A model generated the notes under the pieces. The model ran no database searches and was not told where the DNA came from. It worked only from the letters and a program-made list of their open reading frames with translations. Positions 17,113-26,568 of a stretch of 40,782 nt of DNA are shown here, one piece after another; position 1 is the stretch's first letter, and each line of letters starts with the position of its first letter. The stretch comes from an uncultured Bacteroidota bacterium (GTDB taxonomy: Bacteria; Bacteroidota; Bacteroidia; Flavobacteriales; Flavobacteriaceae). The stretch is from the NCBI GenBank assembly GCA_902544085.1, contig CACCAP010000008.1, positions 1-40,782 on the forward strand. Direction: 5' to 3'. A program made the translations under genes and the position numbers.

Positions 17113-17959
17113 GGTTTAATAACAAATTATCAATTAATCTAACACCATCAACTGTGACACAGATAAATGCCCTGCATTGGGAATTTTGGTTATTTCCTCT
17201 TTTATAAGTTTTTAAAGTTTTAGAACATCTTAATTCAAAATATTCAAGAAAAAACCCTGGATTTTTTTCAATATTAACCTTAATAATTTTTCCCATTTCT
17301 TTAACTGAAAATTTATAAAAATTTTGTTTTGCAAACAATAGGGAATCATATATAATCGAAATATTTTTATTTGCTTTTTTTGATAATAAAGAATTTCTTG
17401 AACTAAGTGCTAAACCATTTTCAGCTCTAATTGTTGGGCAAATAATCATTTTAATATTTTTAAAATAAGCGTCAATTATTTTTTGTACAATAATTGTTTG
17501 TTGAAAGTCTTTTTCACCAAAAAACACAAAGTTTGGGTTGAAAATTTCAAATAGCTTTTTCACAATTGTTCCTACTCCGTCAAAGTGGCCAGGTCTTTTA
17601 AGACCTTCTAACACTTTATCAATTCCATCAAAATTAAAGCTAATCTTATCAATATTTGATCCATACATTTCATAAACGCTTGGAAGAAATATCTTTATAT
17701 TCGGAGCTAAGGACTCTATTTGATTAATATCTTTTTGTACATCTTTTGGGTATTTTTTATAGTCATTCACATCATTGAATTGAGTTGGATTAACAAATAT
17801 TGATACCCAAACTTCATCAGATACTTTCAATGCCGTTTTAATTAATGAAATATGTCCTCTGTGTATAGAGCCCATGGTTGGAACCAGACCCAGTATCTTT
17901 TTTCTTTGAAATTTACTCAATATTATGTCTAAATCGTCTAATTTTTTTATTACTGTCAT
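17102..17959 (-). CDS. panC: Pantothenate synthetase
   Basis: 285 residues. The nucleotidyl-transferase HIGH-type motif is GSIHRGH near residue 30, preceded by LVPTMG. Other family motifs are VSIFVNPTQFN, RPGHFDGVGTIV, FFGEKDFQQ and ALSSRNSLLS (KMSKS equivalent). It joins pantoate and beta-alanine using ATP. Together with PanD it supplies CoA precursors; panB is not in the window. The ATG at 17959 lies 18 bases below a -7 box. The opposite gene (starch-synthase-like) begins 88 bases away, a conserved arrangement I recall from other flavobacteria. Confidence 0.95.
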   Translation of the reverse strand: MTVIKKLDDLDIILSKFQRKKILGLVPTMGSIHRGHISLIKTALKVSDEVWVSIFVNPTQFNDVNDYKKYPKDVQKDINQIESLAPNIKIFLPSVYEMYGSNIDKISFNFDGIDKVLEGLKRPGHFDGVGTIVKKLFEIFNPNFVFFGEKDFQQTIIVQKIIDAYFKNIKMIICPTIRAENGLALSSRNSLLSKKANKNISIIYDSLLFAKQNFYKFSVKEMGKIIKVNIEKNPGFFLEYFELRCSKTLKTYKRGNNQNSQCRAFICVTVDGVRLIDNLLLNHEN

Positions 17960-17977
17960 CTTTCACTAATGCGACTG

Positions 17978-17985
17978 CAAACTTA
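17978..17985 (-). promoter_or_regulatory. -7 box of the panC-panD-radA transcript
   Basis: Minus-strand TAAGTTTG is an exact TAnnTTTG match, leaving a leader of about 15 bases before panC. The -33 element is weak. Confidence 0.45.
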
Positions 17986-18016
17986 ATACATTGATGTCAA
18001 TCTTATATAAATTTTG

Positions 18017-18024
18017 TAATTTTG
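18017..18024 (+). promoter_or_regulatory. -7 box of the starch-synthase-like gene
   Basis: TAATTTTG is an exact TAnnTTTG match, 23 bases before ATG 18048. Because this box lies downstream of a possible longer start at 17991, it supports the shorter protein. TTG at 17991 is 23 bases upstream, longer than the usual spacer. Confidence 0.4.
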
Positions 18025-18047
18025 ATAACCTAATATTGTTAGGATTT

Positions 18048-18854
18048 ATGAAAGGAAAAAAAATCTTGTTTATTTCATCAGAGGTTATACCCTACATGCC
18101 TCAGACTGAGCTTTCCTCGATGACTTATAATCTACCTAAACTTGTTAATAATAATCAGGGTCAAACAAGAATTTTCATCCCTAAGTATGGTGTAATTAAT
18201 GAAAGAAGACACCAATTGCATGAAGTTATAAGATTGTCAGGAATCAATCTGATTATTAACGATATGGATATGCCATTAATAATTAAAGTTGCATCAATTC
18301 CAAAAGAGAGAATGCAGGTCTATTTTATTGATAGCGAGGATTATTTTAAAGGGAGAAATATTTTTTTCAATGATAAAGGTGATTTATATGAGGACAACGA
18401 TGAAAGAGCCATTTTTTATGCCAAGGGAGTAATTGAAACCATCAAAAAATTAAATTGGGCACCTAACTTAGTTCATGTTCATGGATGGATATCCTCTTTG
18501 ATTCCATTATATATTAATCACTACTATAAAGACGATCCAATTTTTAATAATACCAAAACCATTGTCTCAATTTATGATAATAGGTTGAAAGGAAATTTAG
18601 ATAAAAATTTCCTAAAGAAAATTGAGTTTGATGATATTGTAGATAAAAATTTACAGTTATTAAAAAAACCTACTTATGAAGAACTTTACAAGCTATCAAT
18701 ATCTCAAGCTGACGGAGTAATATTTACTTCCGGGTCCTCTAAAGATAAATTTAAAGACTTTGTTAGAAAAGATGCATCAATAATGGAATGCACGAGTAAT
18801 GAGGATTATGAAAATAAATATTTACAGTTTTACAACTCTTTTTTTGATGAATAG
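18048..18854 (+). CDS. Starch/glycogen synthase-like N-terminal domain protein, probably non-catalytic
   Basis: 268 residues from ATG 18048. The start MKGKKILFISSEVIPYMP is the family N-terminus; 19 extra residues from 17991 would lie above the promoter box. The fold is the GT5 N-terminal Rossmann domain (RIFIPKYGVINERRHQLHEVIRLSG, ERAIFYAKGVIE, HVHGWISSLIPLYI). The protein ends where the second, nucleotide-sugar-binding domain of a true glycogen synthase (about 480 residues) should begin, and the K-x-G-G motif near the N-terminus is absent (here VIPYMPQTELSSM). Short proteins annotated as glycogen synthase are found at this place, between panC and a DUF4270 gene, in other Flavobacteriia. Role unknown. 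The ATG of the next gene overlaps its end. Confidence 0.8.
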   Translation: MKGKKILFISSEVIPYMPQTELSSMTYNLPKLVNNNQGQTRIFIPKYGVINERRHQLHEVIRLSGINLIINDMDMPLIIKVASIPKERMQVYFIDSEDYFKGRNIFFNDKGDLYEDNDERAIFYAKGVIETIKKLNWAPNLVHVHGWISSLIPLYINHYYKDDPIFNNTKTIVSIYDNRLKGNLDKNFLKKIEFDDIVDKNLQLLKKPTYEELYKLSISQADGVIFTSGSSKDKFKDFVRKDASIMECTSNEDYENKYLQFYNSFFDE

Positions 18855-20649
18855 AAAACTAATATTTCTCCCTTTATTATTAATTTTTTCATGTACAAAG
18901 GAGTATAATACAATTGGTACAGAAATTTTAAAGGATGATTCTTTCGAAACAAATGTTGAAAATGTTGAAGTTTTTGTTTCTCAAAACCTTATTCCACCTT
19001 TTAACACTATTAACCTCCCAATATATCAAATAGGTGAGTTAAATGATAATATTTTTGGAAAGACTTCGTCCTCATTTATTACCCAAATTCAACTTCAAGA
19101 GTATGATCCTCAGTTTGGAATTTCTTCACAAAATGAGGAAATCTCTGGTGATCCATTGAATGTAGCAATCATTGAAGAAGATGAAAAAGTTCAGGAAGTT
19201 TACCTAGATATACCTTTCTTTAACAATAGAAATGATAGAGATGGTGATGGTGTAATTGATGCATTTGATGTAGATGACAATGACGTTAATAGTGACAGTG
19301 ATGGGGATGGTGTAAGTGATTCTCAGGAAAGGTTTAATGGAACAGATCCTTTAAATCCAGATACTGATGGAGATGGTATTCCTGATGGAGAAGATGACGA
19401 CACAACTAATCCAAATCAAGGTGCAACAGTCTATGACGTTGATTCTCTAATTGGTAATTATAAAAATGCATTTAAGATTAAAATTCAAGAGATGAACTAC
19501 TATTTGAGAGATTTTGATCCCAATGACAACTTTGAATCTCGTCAAAAATACTTCAACGATAATAACACTCTAAAAAATTTTGTTGGGGAAGTTCTGTTTG
19601 ATGATGAAATTACAATCGATATAAATGAAATGGTTATATATAAAGAAGATGATCCAGAAACTAATGATGTTGATGAGTCTGAACAAGTTGATGAAAGACT
19701 TTCCCCAAGAATAAGGATCCCTCTGAGTAGTGACTTTTTTCAATCAAAGATAATTGACAAAGAAGGTTCAATTGATTTAAAAAATAGAGATAATTTTAAC
19801 CTTTTTTTTAAAGGTATTTACATTGAGGCTTATAATTTTATTGATCCACTGATGATGATATTAGATCTTAATGCGGCTGAGTTGGTTATAAATTATGATT
19901 ATAATAAATACAATAAAAATGGTACAGATGACGATTTAACCGATGACACTATAGATAGGGAATCAAAAAGTTTTAAACTAACTTTTAATGGCAACAGGAT
20001 AAATTTGATAAAAAAAGATGAATTTTCTTCAGATATTATTTCAAATATAAACTCATCAGAAAATCTCAGTAAAATTTATTTGAAGGGAGGCCAAGGTCTT
20101 ATGGCTGAAATAGATTTATTCCGAGACAGTCAGGGTAATGATTTATTGGATGATATTAAATCAAGACAATGGTTGATTAATGAAGCTAATCTAAAATTTT
20201 ATGTTGATAGGGAGACTATAGAATTAAATGGCGGTCTAATTGAGCCTTATAGAATTTTCCTTTACGACTTAGAAACTAGAGAACCACTCGCTGATTATTT
20301 CATCGATAATACACAAGGTCCTTTAAATTCTGACAATAAAACTACTCATGGTGGATCATTAGAAATTGATTCTGATGGAAAAGGTGTTATGTACAAGATT
20401 AGGATTTCGGAGCATGTTAAAAACATTGTAAGAAACGACTCATTAAATAAAAAGCTTGGATTAGTTTTATCATCCAGTATTACAAATTTATTTTCAACCG
20501 AACTAAAATCTCCAACAGAATTCAATTATATACCCCAGTCATCTGCAGTTAATCCATTGGGTATAGTTATTCATGGCCCAAAACCTGAAGATCAAAATTA
20601 TGATAAAAGGTTAAATTTAGAAATTTTCTACTCTCAAATTAAAAATTAG
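18847..20649 (+). CDS. DUF4270 surface lipoprotein with a calcium-type DxDGDG repeat insert
   Basis: 600 residues from ATG 18847, which overlaps the end of the previous gene by 8 bases. This start gives a perfect lipoprotein signal (MNRKLIFLPLLLIFSC, Cys16), whereas a start at 18799 would put 16 residues in front of it. The body matches the DUF4270 family: LPIYQIGELNDNIFGKTSSSF, VYLDIPFF, DSLIGNYKNAFKIKI, FLYDLETREPLADY, GGSLEIDSDGKGVMYKIRISEHV. Residues about 129-192 hold thrombospondin-type-3-like repeats (DRDGDGVID, DSDGDGVSD, DTDGDGIPD). Expected at the outer membrane surface; function not known. The last 33 bases overlap the convergent GT2 gene. Confidence 0.85.
   Translation: MNRKLIFLPLLLIFSCTKEYNTIGTEILKDDSFETNVENVEVFVSQNLIPPFNTINLPIYQIGELNDNIFGKTSSSFITQIQLQEYDPQFGISSQNEEISGDPLNVAIIEEDEKVQEVYLDIPFFNNRNDRDGDGVIDAFDVDDNDVNSDSDGDGVSDSQERFNGTDPLNPDTDGDGIPDGEDDDTTNPNQGATVYDVDSLIGNYKNAFKIKIQEMNYYLRDFDPNDNFESRQKYFNDNNTLKNFVGEVLFDDEITIDINEMVIYKEDDPETNDVDESEQVDERLSPRIRIPLSSDFFQSKIIDKEGSIDLKNRDNFNLFFKGIYIEAYNFIDPLMMILDLNAAELVINYDYNKYNKNGTDDDLTDDTIDRESKSFKLTFNGNRINLIKKDEFSSDIISNINSSENLSKIYLKGGQGLMAEIDLFRDSQGNDLLDDIKSRQWLINEANLKFYVDRETIELNGGLIEPYRIFLYDLETREPLADYFIDNTQGPLNSDNKTTHGGSLEIDSDGKGVMYKIRISEHVKNIVRNDSLNKKLGLVLSSSITNLFSTELKSPTEFNYIPQSSAVNPLGIVIHGPKPEDQNYDKRLNLEIFYSQIKN
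19231..19422 (+). repeat. Tandem DxDGDGxxD calcium-binding-type repeats
   Basis: Three DxDGDG(V/I)xD units with the N-P-x-N-x-D-x-D-G type spacing of thrombospondin type 3 repeats lie within the DUF4270 protein, between VYLDIPFF and VYDVDSLIGNY, as an acidic insertion of about 64 residues. Confidence 0.75.
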
Positions 20650-21507
20650 ATTACGGAGAATCAGTCTTCTCTTTCTGGAAAATGGACATAATAATAGCAG
20701 TTCAACTAAGTTTGATCCAATAAACATGAATTTGAGAATTTTTTGATATAAACCACTATAATGTTTAATGATAAATATAAGTCCAGACTTAATTAACTGG
20801 GTTTTAGTTTTTACTGTAGTTTTTAAATCTATTCTAGATGATTTACCGTGATGGTGAGTGCAAAATATATTATTCAATAATACCACATCCATTCCAATAT
20901 TTTTTGCTCTTCTGCAAAGATCCATATCTTCATAATACATCCAATAATCTTCATCCCACCCAGATAGATTATAGAAATTTTTTTTATCAATTAGTAAAAA
21001 TGAACCAGAAACCCAATCTGGTTTTAGAAAAGGTTTTTTATAATCATTGTATCTACAATTACATTTTACAGATCTACTTAAAAATCTCAAAATTCCATTA
21101 AATGATTTGAGACTTAAAAATTCACCATATGGATACTTATTAATTCCATTTGAACCAATTTGCATTATTGAAATAATCGAGTTTGGAAAAGCACTGATCT
21201 TAGTTTTTAATTTAATTAAACAATCTTTTTCAAGTTCAGTATCAGGGTTCAAAAAAAGATAGTGTCCACTTTTAGCTATTTTTGCTCCTTGATTACAAGC
21301 CCTGGAAAACCCTATATTTTTAGTATTGCTAATCCAAGTAAATTTGGTATACTTTTTCTTGAATTTATTTAATTCTTTATCACCAGAATCATTATCAATG
21401 ATTATAACCTCTAAGTCACTATTGTTTTGTGAAATGATACTTTCAAGACATTTTTCTAATACAATCCATGATTTATAGTTTACTATTATAATTGATAAAG
21501 CTGACAT
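20617..21507 (-). CDS. GT2-family glycosyltransferase (rhamnosyltransferase-like)
   Basis: 296 residues with a GT-A fold: LSIIIVNYKSW at the N-terminus, IIDNDSGD, NIGFSRACNQGA, the metal/nucleotide motif FLNPDTEL and the acceptor-side WDEDYWMYYEDMDLCRRA. These match WbbL-like rhamnosyltransferases that build surface polysaccharide or O-antigen. There is no clear transmembrane domain, though the C-terminus (LKFMFIGSNLVELLLL) is hydrophobic. It is coupled to rpoN (TAATG overlap at 21507), an odd partner for a sigma factor gene. Specific sugar unknown. Confidence 0.85.
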   Translation of the reverse strand: MSALSIIIVNYKSWIVLEKCLESIISQNNSDLEVIIIDNDSGDKELNKFKKKYTKFTWISNTKNIGFSRACNQGAKIAKSGHYLFLNPDTELEKDCLIKLKTKISAFPNSIISIMQIGSNGINKYPYGEFLSLKSFNGILRFLSRSVKCNCRYNDYKKPFLKPDWVSGSFLLIDKKNFYNLSGWDEDYWMYYEDMDLCRRAKNIGMDVVLLNNIFCTHHHGKSSRIDLKTTVKTKTQLIKSGLIFIIKHYSGLYQKILKFMFIGSNLVELLLLCPFSRKRRLILRNLIFNLRVENF

Positions 21508-22949
21508 TAAAGCTTCTTCCTTAACCTAGCAACAGGGGCGCCAATCATTTCTCTATATTTCGCAACGGTTCTTCTTGCAATTGGATATCCTTTTGTATTT
21601 AACAATTTTGTTAGTTGGTCATCAGTATAGGGGGATTTTTTATTTTCATTTATTATAATTCCTTCCAAAGATTTTTTCACTTCTATAGTTGAAATCTCTT
21701 CACCTTTGGAGTTTTTTATTCCCTCGGAAAAAAAAGATTTAATAAGCTTAATCCCATACGGGGTATCAACGTATTTTGAATTTGCTACTCGTGAAATAGT
21801 AGATATATCCATGTTTATTTCTTCGGCAATATCTTTTAAAATCATTGGTTTAATTTTACTTTCATCACCAGTTAAAAAATATTTTTTTTGAAAATTCAAT
21901 ATTGCAGTCATGGTGTAGATTAAAGTTTGATTTCTTTGTTTTATTGCATCAATAAACCATTTTGCAGAATCTAACTTCTGTTTTATAAAAATCACTGCAT
22001 CTTTTTGATTTTGATTTTTCGTTTTACTTTCACTATACCCAGCTAACATATTTTTATATTCGTTTGATACAAATAATTCAGGTGCATTTCTTGAATTAAG
22101 TTCTAATTTCAACTCACCATCAATTATTTTAATTGTAAAATCAGGAACAATCGATGAATTAACTTTATTATTTTCATTATGGGATGCTCCAGGTCTCGGA
22201 TTTAGCTTCTCAATTTCTTTTACACATTTTTTTAAAACTTCATCATCAATATTTAATTTTATTTTAATTTTTTCAAAGTGTTTTTTTGAAAACTGATCAA
22301 AATGGTTTTGAATTATTCTAAGAGCTAAGTCAATAATTTGATTTTTTGGTTTTCTAATTAACTGTAATTCTAGACACTGCTGAAGGTTTTTGGCACCAAC
22401 TCCAGCAGGATCTAACATATAAATTTTGTCAAGTATTTTTTGTATTTGTTTTTCTGAATAGTTGATTCCAAGAGTAAAAATTAAATCGTCTGAAATATCA
22501 ATAATTGCTCTTCTCAAATATCCAAATGAATCTAAACTTCCAATTATAAATTCAGCCACCATTAAGTCTTCACCTTTTAATGAAAAAGAGTGTAATTGTT
22601 TTTTTAAATACTCATTGAAGGATTCACCTGATGTAAAAGGAATATCTTTTTCATTGTCTTCGCTATAATTATTTGTTTTTAGCTTATAATCAGGGGTATC
22701 ATCATCAGACAAATAGTCATTTACATCAATTTCATCATAGTTAGATTCATCTGATGTTGTCGAATCATTTTCGAAACCAGGATTTTCTTCAATTTCATCT
22801 CGCGAGGTATCCAAAGCAGGATTTTCTTCAACTTCTCTAGAAAGCCGTTGTTCAAACTCTTGTGTAGACAATTGAATTAATTTCATCAATTGAATTTGCT
22901 GAGGTGATAGTTTCTGAGAAAGTTTTAATTGTAGTTTTTGATTAAGCAT
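21507..22949 (-). CDS. rpoN: RNA polymerase sigma-54 factor
   Basis: 480 residues from ATG 22949. A TTG three codons upstream (22958) lies inside the promoter -7 box, so it is rejected. Region I is LKLSQKLSPQQIQLMKLIQL and continues to the EENPAL motif; an acidic linker follows (residues about 50-95); the core-binding domain and helix-turn-helix (DISTISRVANSKYVDTPYGIKLIKSFF split by residue) follow, and the RpoN box ARRTVAKYR lies at about 458-466. It directs RNA polymerase to -24/-12 promoters with an enhancer-binding ATPase; no such activator gene is in this window. Transcribed from its own near-leaderless box after asnS. Confidence 0.95.
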   Translation of the reverse strand: MLNQKLQLKLSQKLSPQQIQLMKLIQLSTQEFEQRLSREVEENPALDTSRDEIEENPGFENDSTTSDESNYDEIDVNDYLSDDDTPDYKLKTNNYSEDNEKDIPFTSGESFNEYLKKQLHSFSLKGEDLMVAEFIIGSLDSFGYLRRAIIDISDDLIFTLGINYSEKQIQKILDKIYMLDPAGVGAKNLQQCLELQLIRKPKNQIIDLALRIIQNHFDQFSKKHFEKIKIKLNIDDEVLKKCVKEIEKLNPRPGASHNENNKVNSSIVPDFTIKIIDGELKLELNSRNAPELFVSNEYKNMLAGYSESKTKNQNQKDAVIFIKQKLDSAKWFIDAIKQRNQTLIYTMTAILNFQKKYFLTGDESKIKPMILKDIAEEINMDISTISRVANSKYVDTPYGIKLIKSFFSEGIKNSKGEEISTIEVKKSLEGIIINENKKSPYTDDQLTKLLNTKGYPIARRTVAKYREMIGAPVARLRKKL

Positions 22950-22955
22950 TATAAT

Positions 22956-22963
22956 CAAAATTA
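22956..22963 (-). promoter_or_regulatory. rpoN -7 box, near-leaderless
   Basis: Minus-strand TAATTTTG is an exact match whose last base is 7 positions before the first base of the rpoN ATG, within the 32-base gap after asnS. The -33 element would lie inside asnS and is not a clear TTTG. Confidence 0.45.
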
Positions 22964-22981
22964 CAAAATATGGATTAAAAT

Positions 22982-24415
22982 TTAGAAATCAGCATTCTTT
23001 GGTGTTCTTGGAAATGGAATTACATCTCTAATATTATTCATCCCGGTAATAAAAAGAATCAATCTTTCGAGCCCCAGACCAAAACCACTGTGTTTAACAG
23101 ATCCATACTTTCGGAGGTCTAAATACCACCACAACTCTTTATCATCAATATCTAATTCTTCAATTCTCTTTTCAAGTATAGCTAGTCTTTCTTCTCTTTG
23201 GGATCCCCCTACAATCTCACCAATTCCAGGAAATAAAATATCCATTGCCCTAACAGTTTTACCATCATCATTAAGTCTCATATAAAATGCTTTGATTTTT
23301 GCAGGGTAGTCATAAACTACCACTGGGCACTTGAAGTGTTTTTCAACTAAAAATCTCTCGTGTTCACTTTGTAAATCACAACCCCAATTCTCAATTTTAT
23401 AAGTAAACTTATTCTTTTTATTAGGCTTACAATTTCTCAGAATTTCAAACGCCTCACTATAGCTTAACTTTATGAAATCATTATTGATAACAAACTCTAT
23501 TTTTTCTTTCAACGATAATTCACTTCTTTTGTCTCTAGGCAGACTCATTTCTTCTTTAATAAATCTTTCGTTGAGAAATTCAATATCATTTTTACACTTA
23601 TCATATGTGTAACTTATTATATATTTAATAAACTTTTCAGCAAGGTTAATGTTATCTGTAAGATCACAAAAAGCCATCTCAGGTTCAATCATCCAGAATT
23701 CAGCAAGGTGTCTTGATGTATTTGAATTTTCAGCTCTAAAAGTAGGCCCAAAAGTATAAACTTTACTTAAGCCCAAAGCTAATGCCTCGGCCTCCAGTTG
23801 ACCTGAAACAGTTAGGTGAGTTTCCTTACCAAAAAAATCTTTTGAAAAATCAATTGAACCATCATTATTAAGTGGAATTTTATTCTTATCTAGGGAACTT
23901 ACACTAAACATCTCACCAGCACCTTCAGCATCAGATCCAGTTATAATTGGAGTATGTATATAAAAAAACCCATTATCATTAAAAAATTTATGTATAGCGT
24001 AAGAAATTTCAGATCTAATTCTCATTATAGAACTGATTGTTTTTGTTCGAACTCTTAAATGTGCATTCTCTCTGAGAAATTCAAAAGAGTGTTTTTTAGG
24101 TTGAATTGGATAGTTATCGGGATTTGATGATCCCAGTACATTTAGTTTGTCAACCAATATTTCAAACCTTTGCCCTTTTCCGAGGCTTTCAACTAGCTTT
24201 CCATAGATTTCTACTGAAGACCCTGTATTAATTTGATTTGTATCTACTTCACTATTTTGAAAATCAACTACGCATTGGATATCATTGATCGTTGAACCAT
24301 CATTTAATGAAATAAATCTATTTGATCTAAATGTTTTTACCCAACCAAATACTTGTACAGGTTTATTAATAAGTTTACCGTCCTCTAAATCTTTTATTGA
24401 AACAGACTTTGACAT
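22982..24415 (-). CDS. asnS: Asparagine-tRNA ligase
   Basis: 477 residues. The N-terminal OB-fold anticodon domain (VQVFGWVKTFRSNRFISLNDG) is followed by a class II catalytic core: motif 2 FRAENSNTSRHLAEFWMIEPE, motif 3 GFGLGLERLILFITGMNNIRDVIPFPRTP (given for its key GLGLERL). The AsnRS-type residues and the C-terminal FPRTPKNADF fit asparagine rather than aspartate. The ATG is two bases after the frr stop region, so it is in the pyrH-frr-asnS string. Confidence 0.95.
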   Translation of the reverse strand: MSKSVSIKDLEDGKLINKPVQVFGWVKTFRSNRFISLNDGSTINDIQCVVDFQNSEVDTNQINTGSSVEIYGKLVESLGKGQRFEILVDKLNVLGSSNPDNYPIQPKKHSFEFLRENAHLRVRTKTISSIMRIRSEISYAIHKFFNDNGFFYIHTPIITGSDAEGAGEMFSVSSLDKNKIPLNNDGSIDFSKDFFGKETHLTVSGQLEAEALALGLSKVYTFGPTFRAENSNTSRHLAEFWMIEPEMAFCDLTDNINLAEKFIKYIISYTYDKCKNDIEFLNERFIKEEMSLPRDKRSELSLKEKIEFVINNDFIKLSYSEAFEILRNCKPNKKNKFTYKIENWGCDLQSEHERFLVEKHFKCPVVVYDYPAKIKAFYMRLNDDGKTVRAMDILFPGIGEIVGGSQREERLAILEKRIEELDIDDKELWWYLDLRKYGSVKHSGFGLGLERLILFITGMNNIRDVIPFPRTPKNADF

Positions 24416-24416
24416 T

Positions 24417-24968
24417 TTATAGTTTTAAAATTTCTGCTTCTTTTGATGAAAAAATGGAATCAATTTTTTTCACATATTTATCCGTAATCTCTTGAACATC
24501 TAACTCGTAGTTTGCTCGAATATCTTCAGAAAATTCTGATTTACGTATTTCATTATTAGCATCTTTTCTTGAATTTCTGACACTTACCTTTGCATTTTCA
24601 ACTTCACTTTTTGCTAGTTTGACCAACTCAATTCTCCTTTCCTGTGTTAAGGGTGGGATATTAATTAAGATTGATTCGCCATTATTCATGGGGTTAAACC
24701 CTAAATTACTATCAATTATAGCTTTTTCAATATCCTGAAGTTTATCCTTTTCCCACGGTTGAATTGAGATTGTTTGAGAGTCTGGGGTATTTATATTTGA
24801 GATCTGATTTAGAGGTGTTAGAATGCCATAGTATTCCACTTTTATACTTGAAAGCATATTAGGGTTGGCCTTACCAGCTCGTATATTAAGAAGTTCCTTT
24901 TCCAGATATTTTACAGACTCGTCCATTAATTCTTTTGTGGTTTCAATTATAAAATCTAATTCTTCCAT
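24417..24968 (-). CDS. frr: Ribosome-recycling factor
   Basis: 183 residues. Typical features are the long helices with IRAGKANPNMLSSIKVEYYG, the loop TPLNQISNINTPDSQTISIQPW, INIPPLTQERR and the C-terminal helix ending EAEILKL. It splits post-termination ribosomes with EF-G. Adjacent to pyrH with one base between, as in most bacteria. Confidence 0.96.
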   Translation of the reverse strand: MEELDFIIETTKELMDESVKYLEKELLNIRAGKANPNMLSSIKVEYYGILTPLNQISNINTPDSQTISIQPWEKDKLQDIEKAIIDSNLGFNPMNNGESILINIPPLTQERRIELVKLAKSEVENAKVSVRNSRKDANNEIRKSEFSEDIRANYELDVQEITDKYVKKIDSIFSSKEAEILKL

Positions 24969-24969
24969 A

Positions 24970-25680
<711 letters not shown>

Positions 25681-25737
25681 CTATGTAAATATAGGGATAG
25701 ATAATAAATAAAATAATTTAGAATCTTAAGAATCAGT

Positions 25738-26565
25738 TTATACTAGTGATATCCTTTTAAAATTAGATATTGAGCAATTTTGATTTACAGAATGTAAGTA
25801 ATTTATCACGCTAATTTTACTGTCTTTTATGTAAGCCTGATTAATTAAGGTATTCTCTTTGAAAAACTTTTTGAGTTTACCTTTTGCAATATTTTCAAGC
25901 ATATTCTCAGGTTTCCCTTCTGACCTAAGTTGTTCTTTAGCTATCTCAATTTCTTTTTCAATTACTTCTTTTGAGACTCCATTTTCATCGAGGGCAATTG
26001 GATTCATAGCAGCGGCTTGCATTGCAATATTTTTAGCAACCTCACCACATCCTTCAAAACTCTCTGACAAACCAACTAGTGTAGCAATTTTATTACCAGC
26101 ATGAATATATGAACCTACAAAATTTGATTTGATTTTTACAAAACTACCAATTTCAATTTTTTCACCAATTACACCGGTTTGCTCTGTTAATTTTTCTTTA
26201 ACAGACATTGTATCATCAAAACTTGAATTAAAAAGTTGATCTAAATTATCACACTCTAAAGCAATTTCTGAAATTTCTTTTGCGAGACTTACAAATGATT
26301 CATTTTTACCTACGAAATCAGTTTCACAATTTAGAGATATAATTATTCCACAATCGTTTGTATTATTTACTGTTGCTATAACCGCACCCTCACTAGATTC
26401 TCTATCAGCTCTTTTCGCAGCAACTTTTTGACCTTTTTTTCTAAGGTTTTCGATTGCAAGATCAAAATCACCATTTGATTCAACTAATGCATTTTTGCAA
26501 TCCATTATTCCAGCACCTGTCGCTTTTCTCAATTTATTAACTTCACCAGCAGTTATATTATTCAT
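25738..26565 (-). CDS. tsf: Elongation factor Ts
   Basis: 275 residues. The N-terminal UBA-like domain VNKLRKATGAGIMDCKNAL and the conserved CETDFVGKN motif that contacts EF-Tu are present, followed by the dimerisation/C-terminal module (HAGNKIATLVGL, NIAMQAAAMNP). It is the guanine-nucleotide exchange factor of EF-Tu. Starts three bases after the rpsB stop. Confidence 0.96.
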   Translation of the reverse strand: MNNITAGEVNKLRKATGAGIMDCKNALVESNGDFDLAIENLRKKGQKVAAKRADRESSEGAVIATVNNTNDCGIIISLNCETDFVGKNESFVSLAKEISEIALECDNLDQLFNSSFDDTMSVKEKLTEQTGVIGEKIEIGSFVKIKSNFVGSYIHAGNKIATLVGLSESFEGCGEVAKNIAMQAAAMNPIALDENGVSKEVIEKEIEIAKEQLRSEGKPENMLENIAKGKLKKFFKENTLINQAYIKDSKISVINYLHSVNQNCSISNFKRISLV

Positions 26566-26568
26566 AGT

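Noticed and set aside
17991..18047. Longer N-terminus (19 residues) for the starch-synthase-like protein
   Set aside because: A -7 box lies inside it and the family start is MKGKKILF at 18048.
18799..18846. Upstream start for the DUF4270 gene
   Set aside because: It lies inside the preceding gene and would bury the lipoprotein signal peptide that starts at 18847.
25723..25736. GAATCTTAAGAATC in the tsf-pyrH gap, looked like a terminator
   Set aside because: Only the inner TCTTAAGA is self-complementary and there is no T-tract, so it is not a usable stem-loop.
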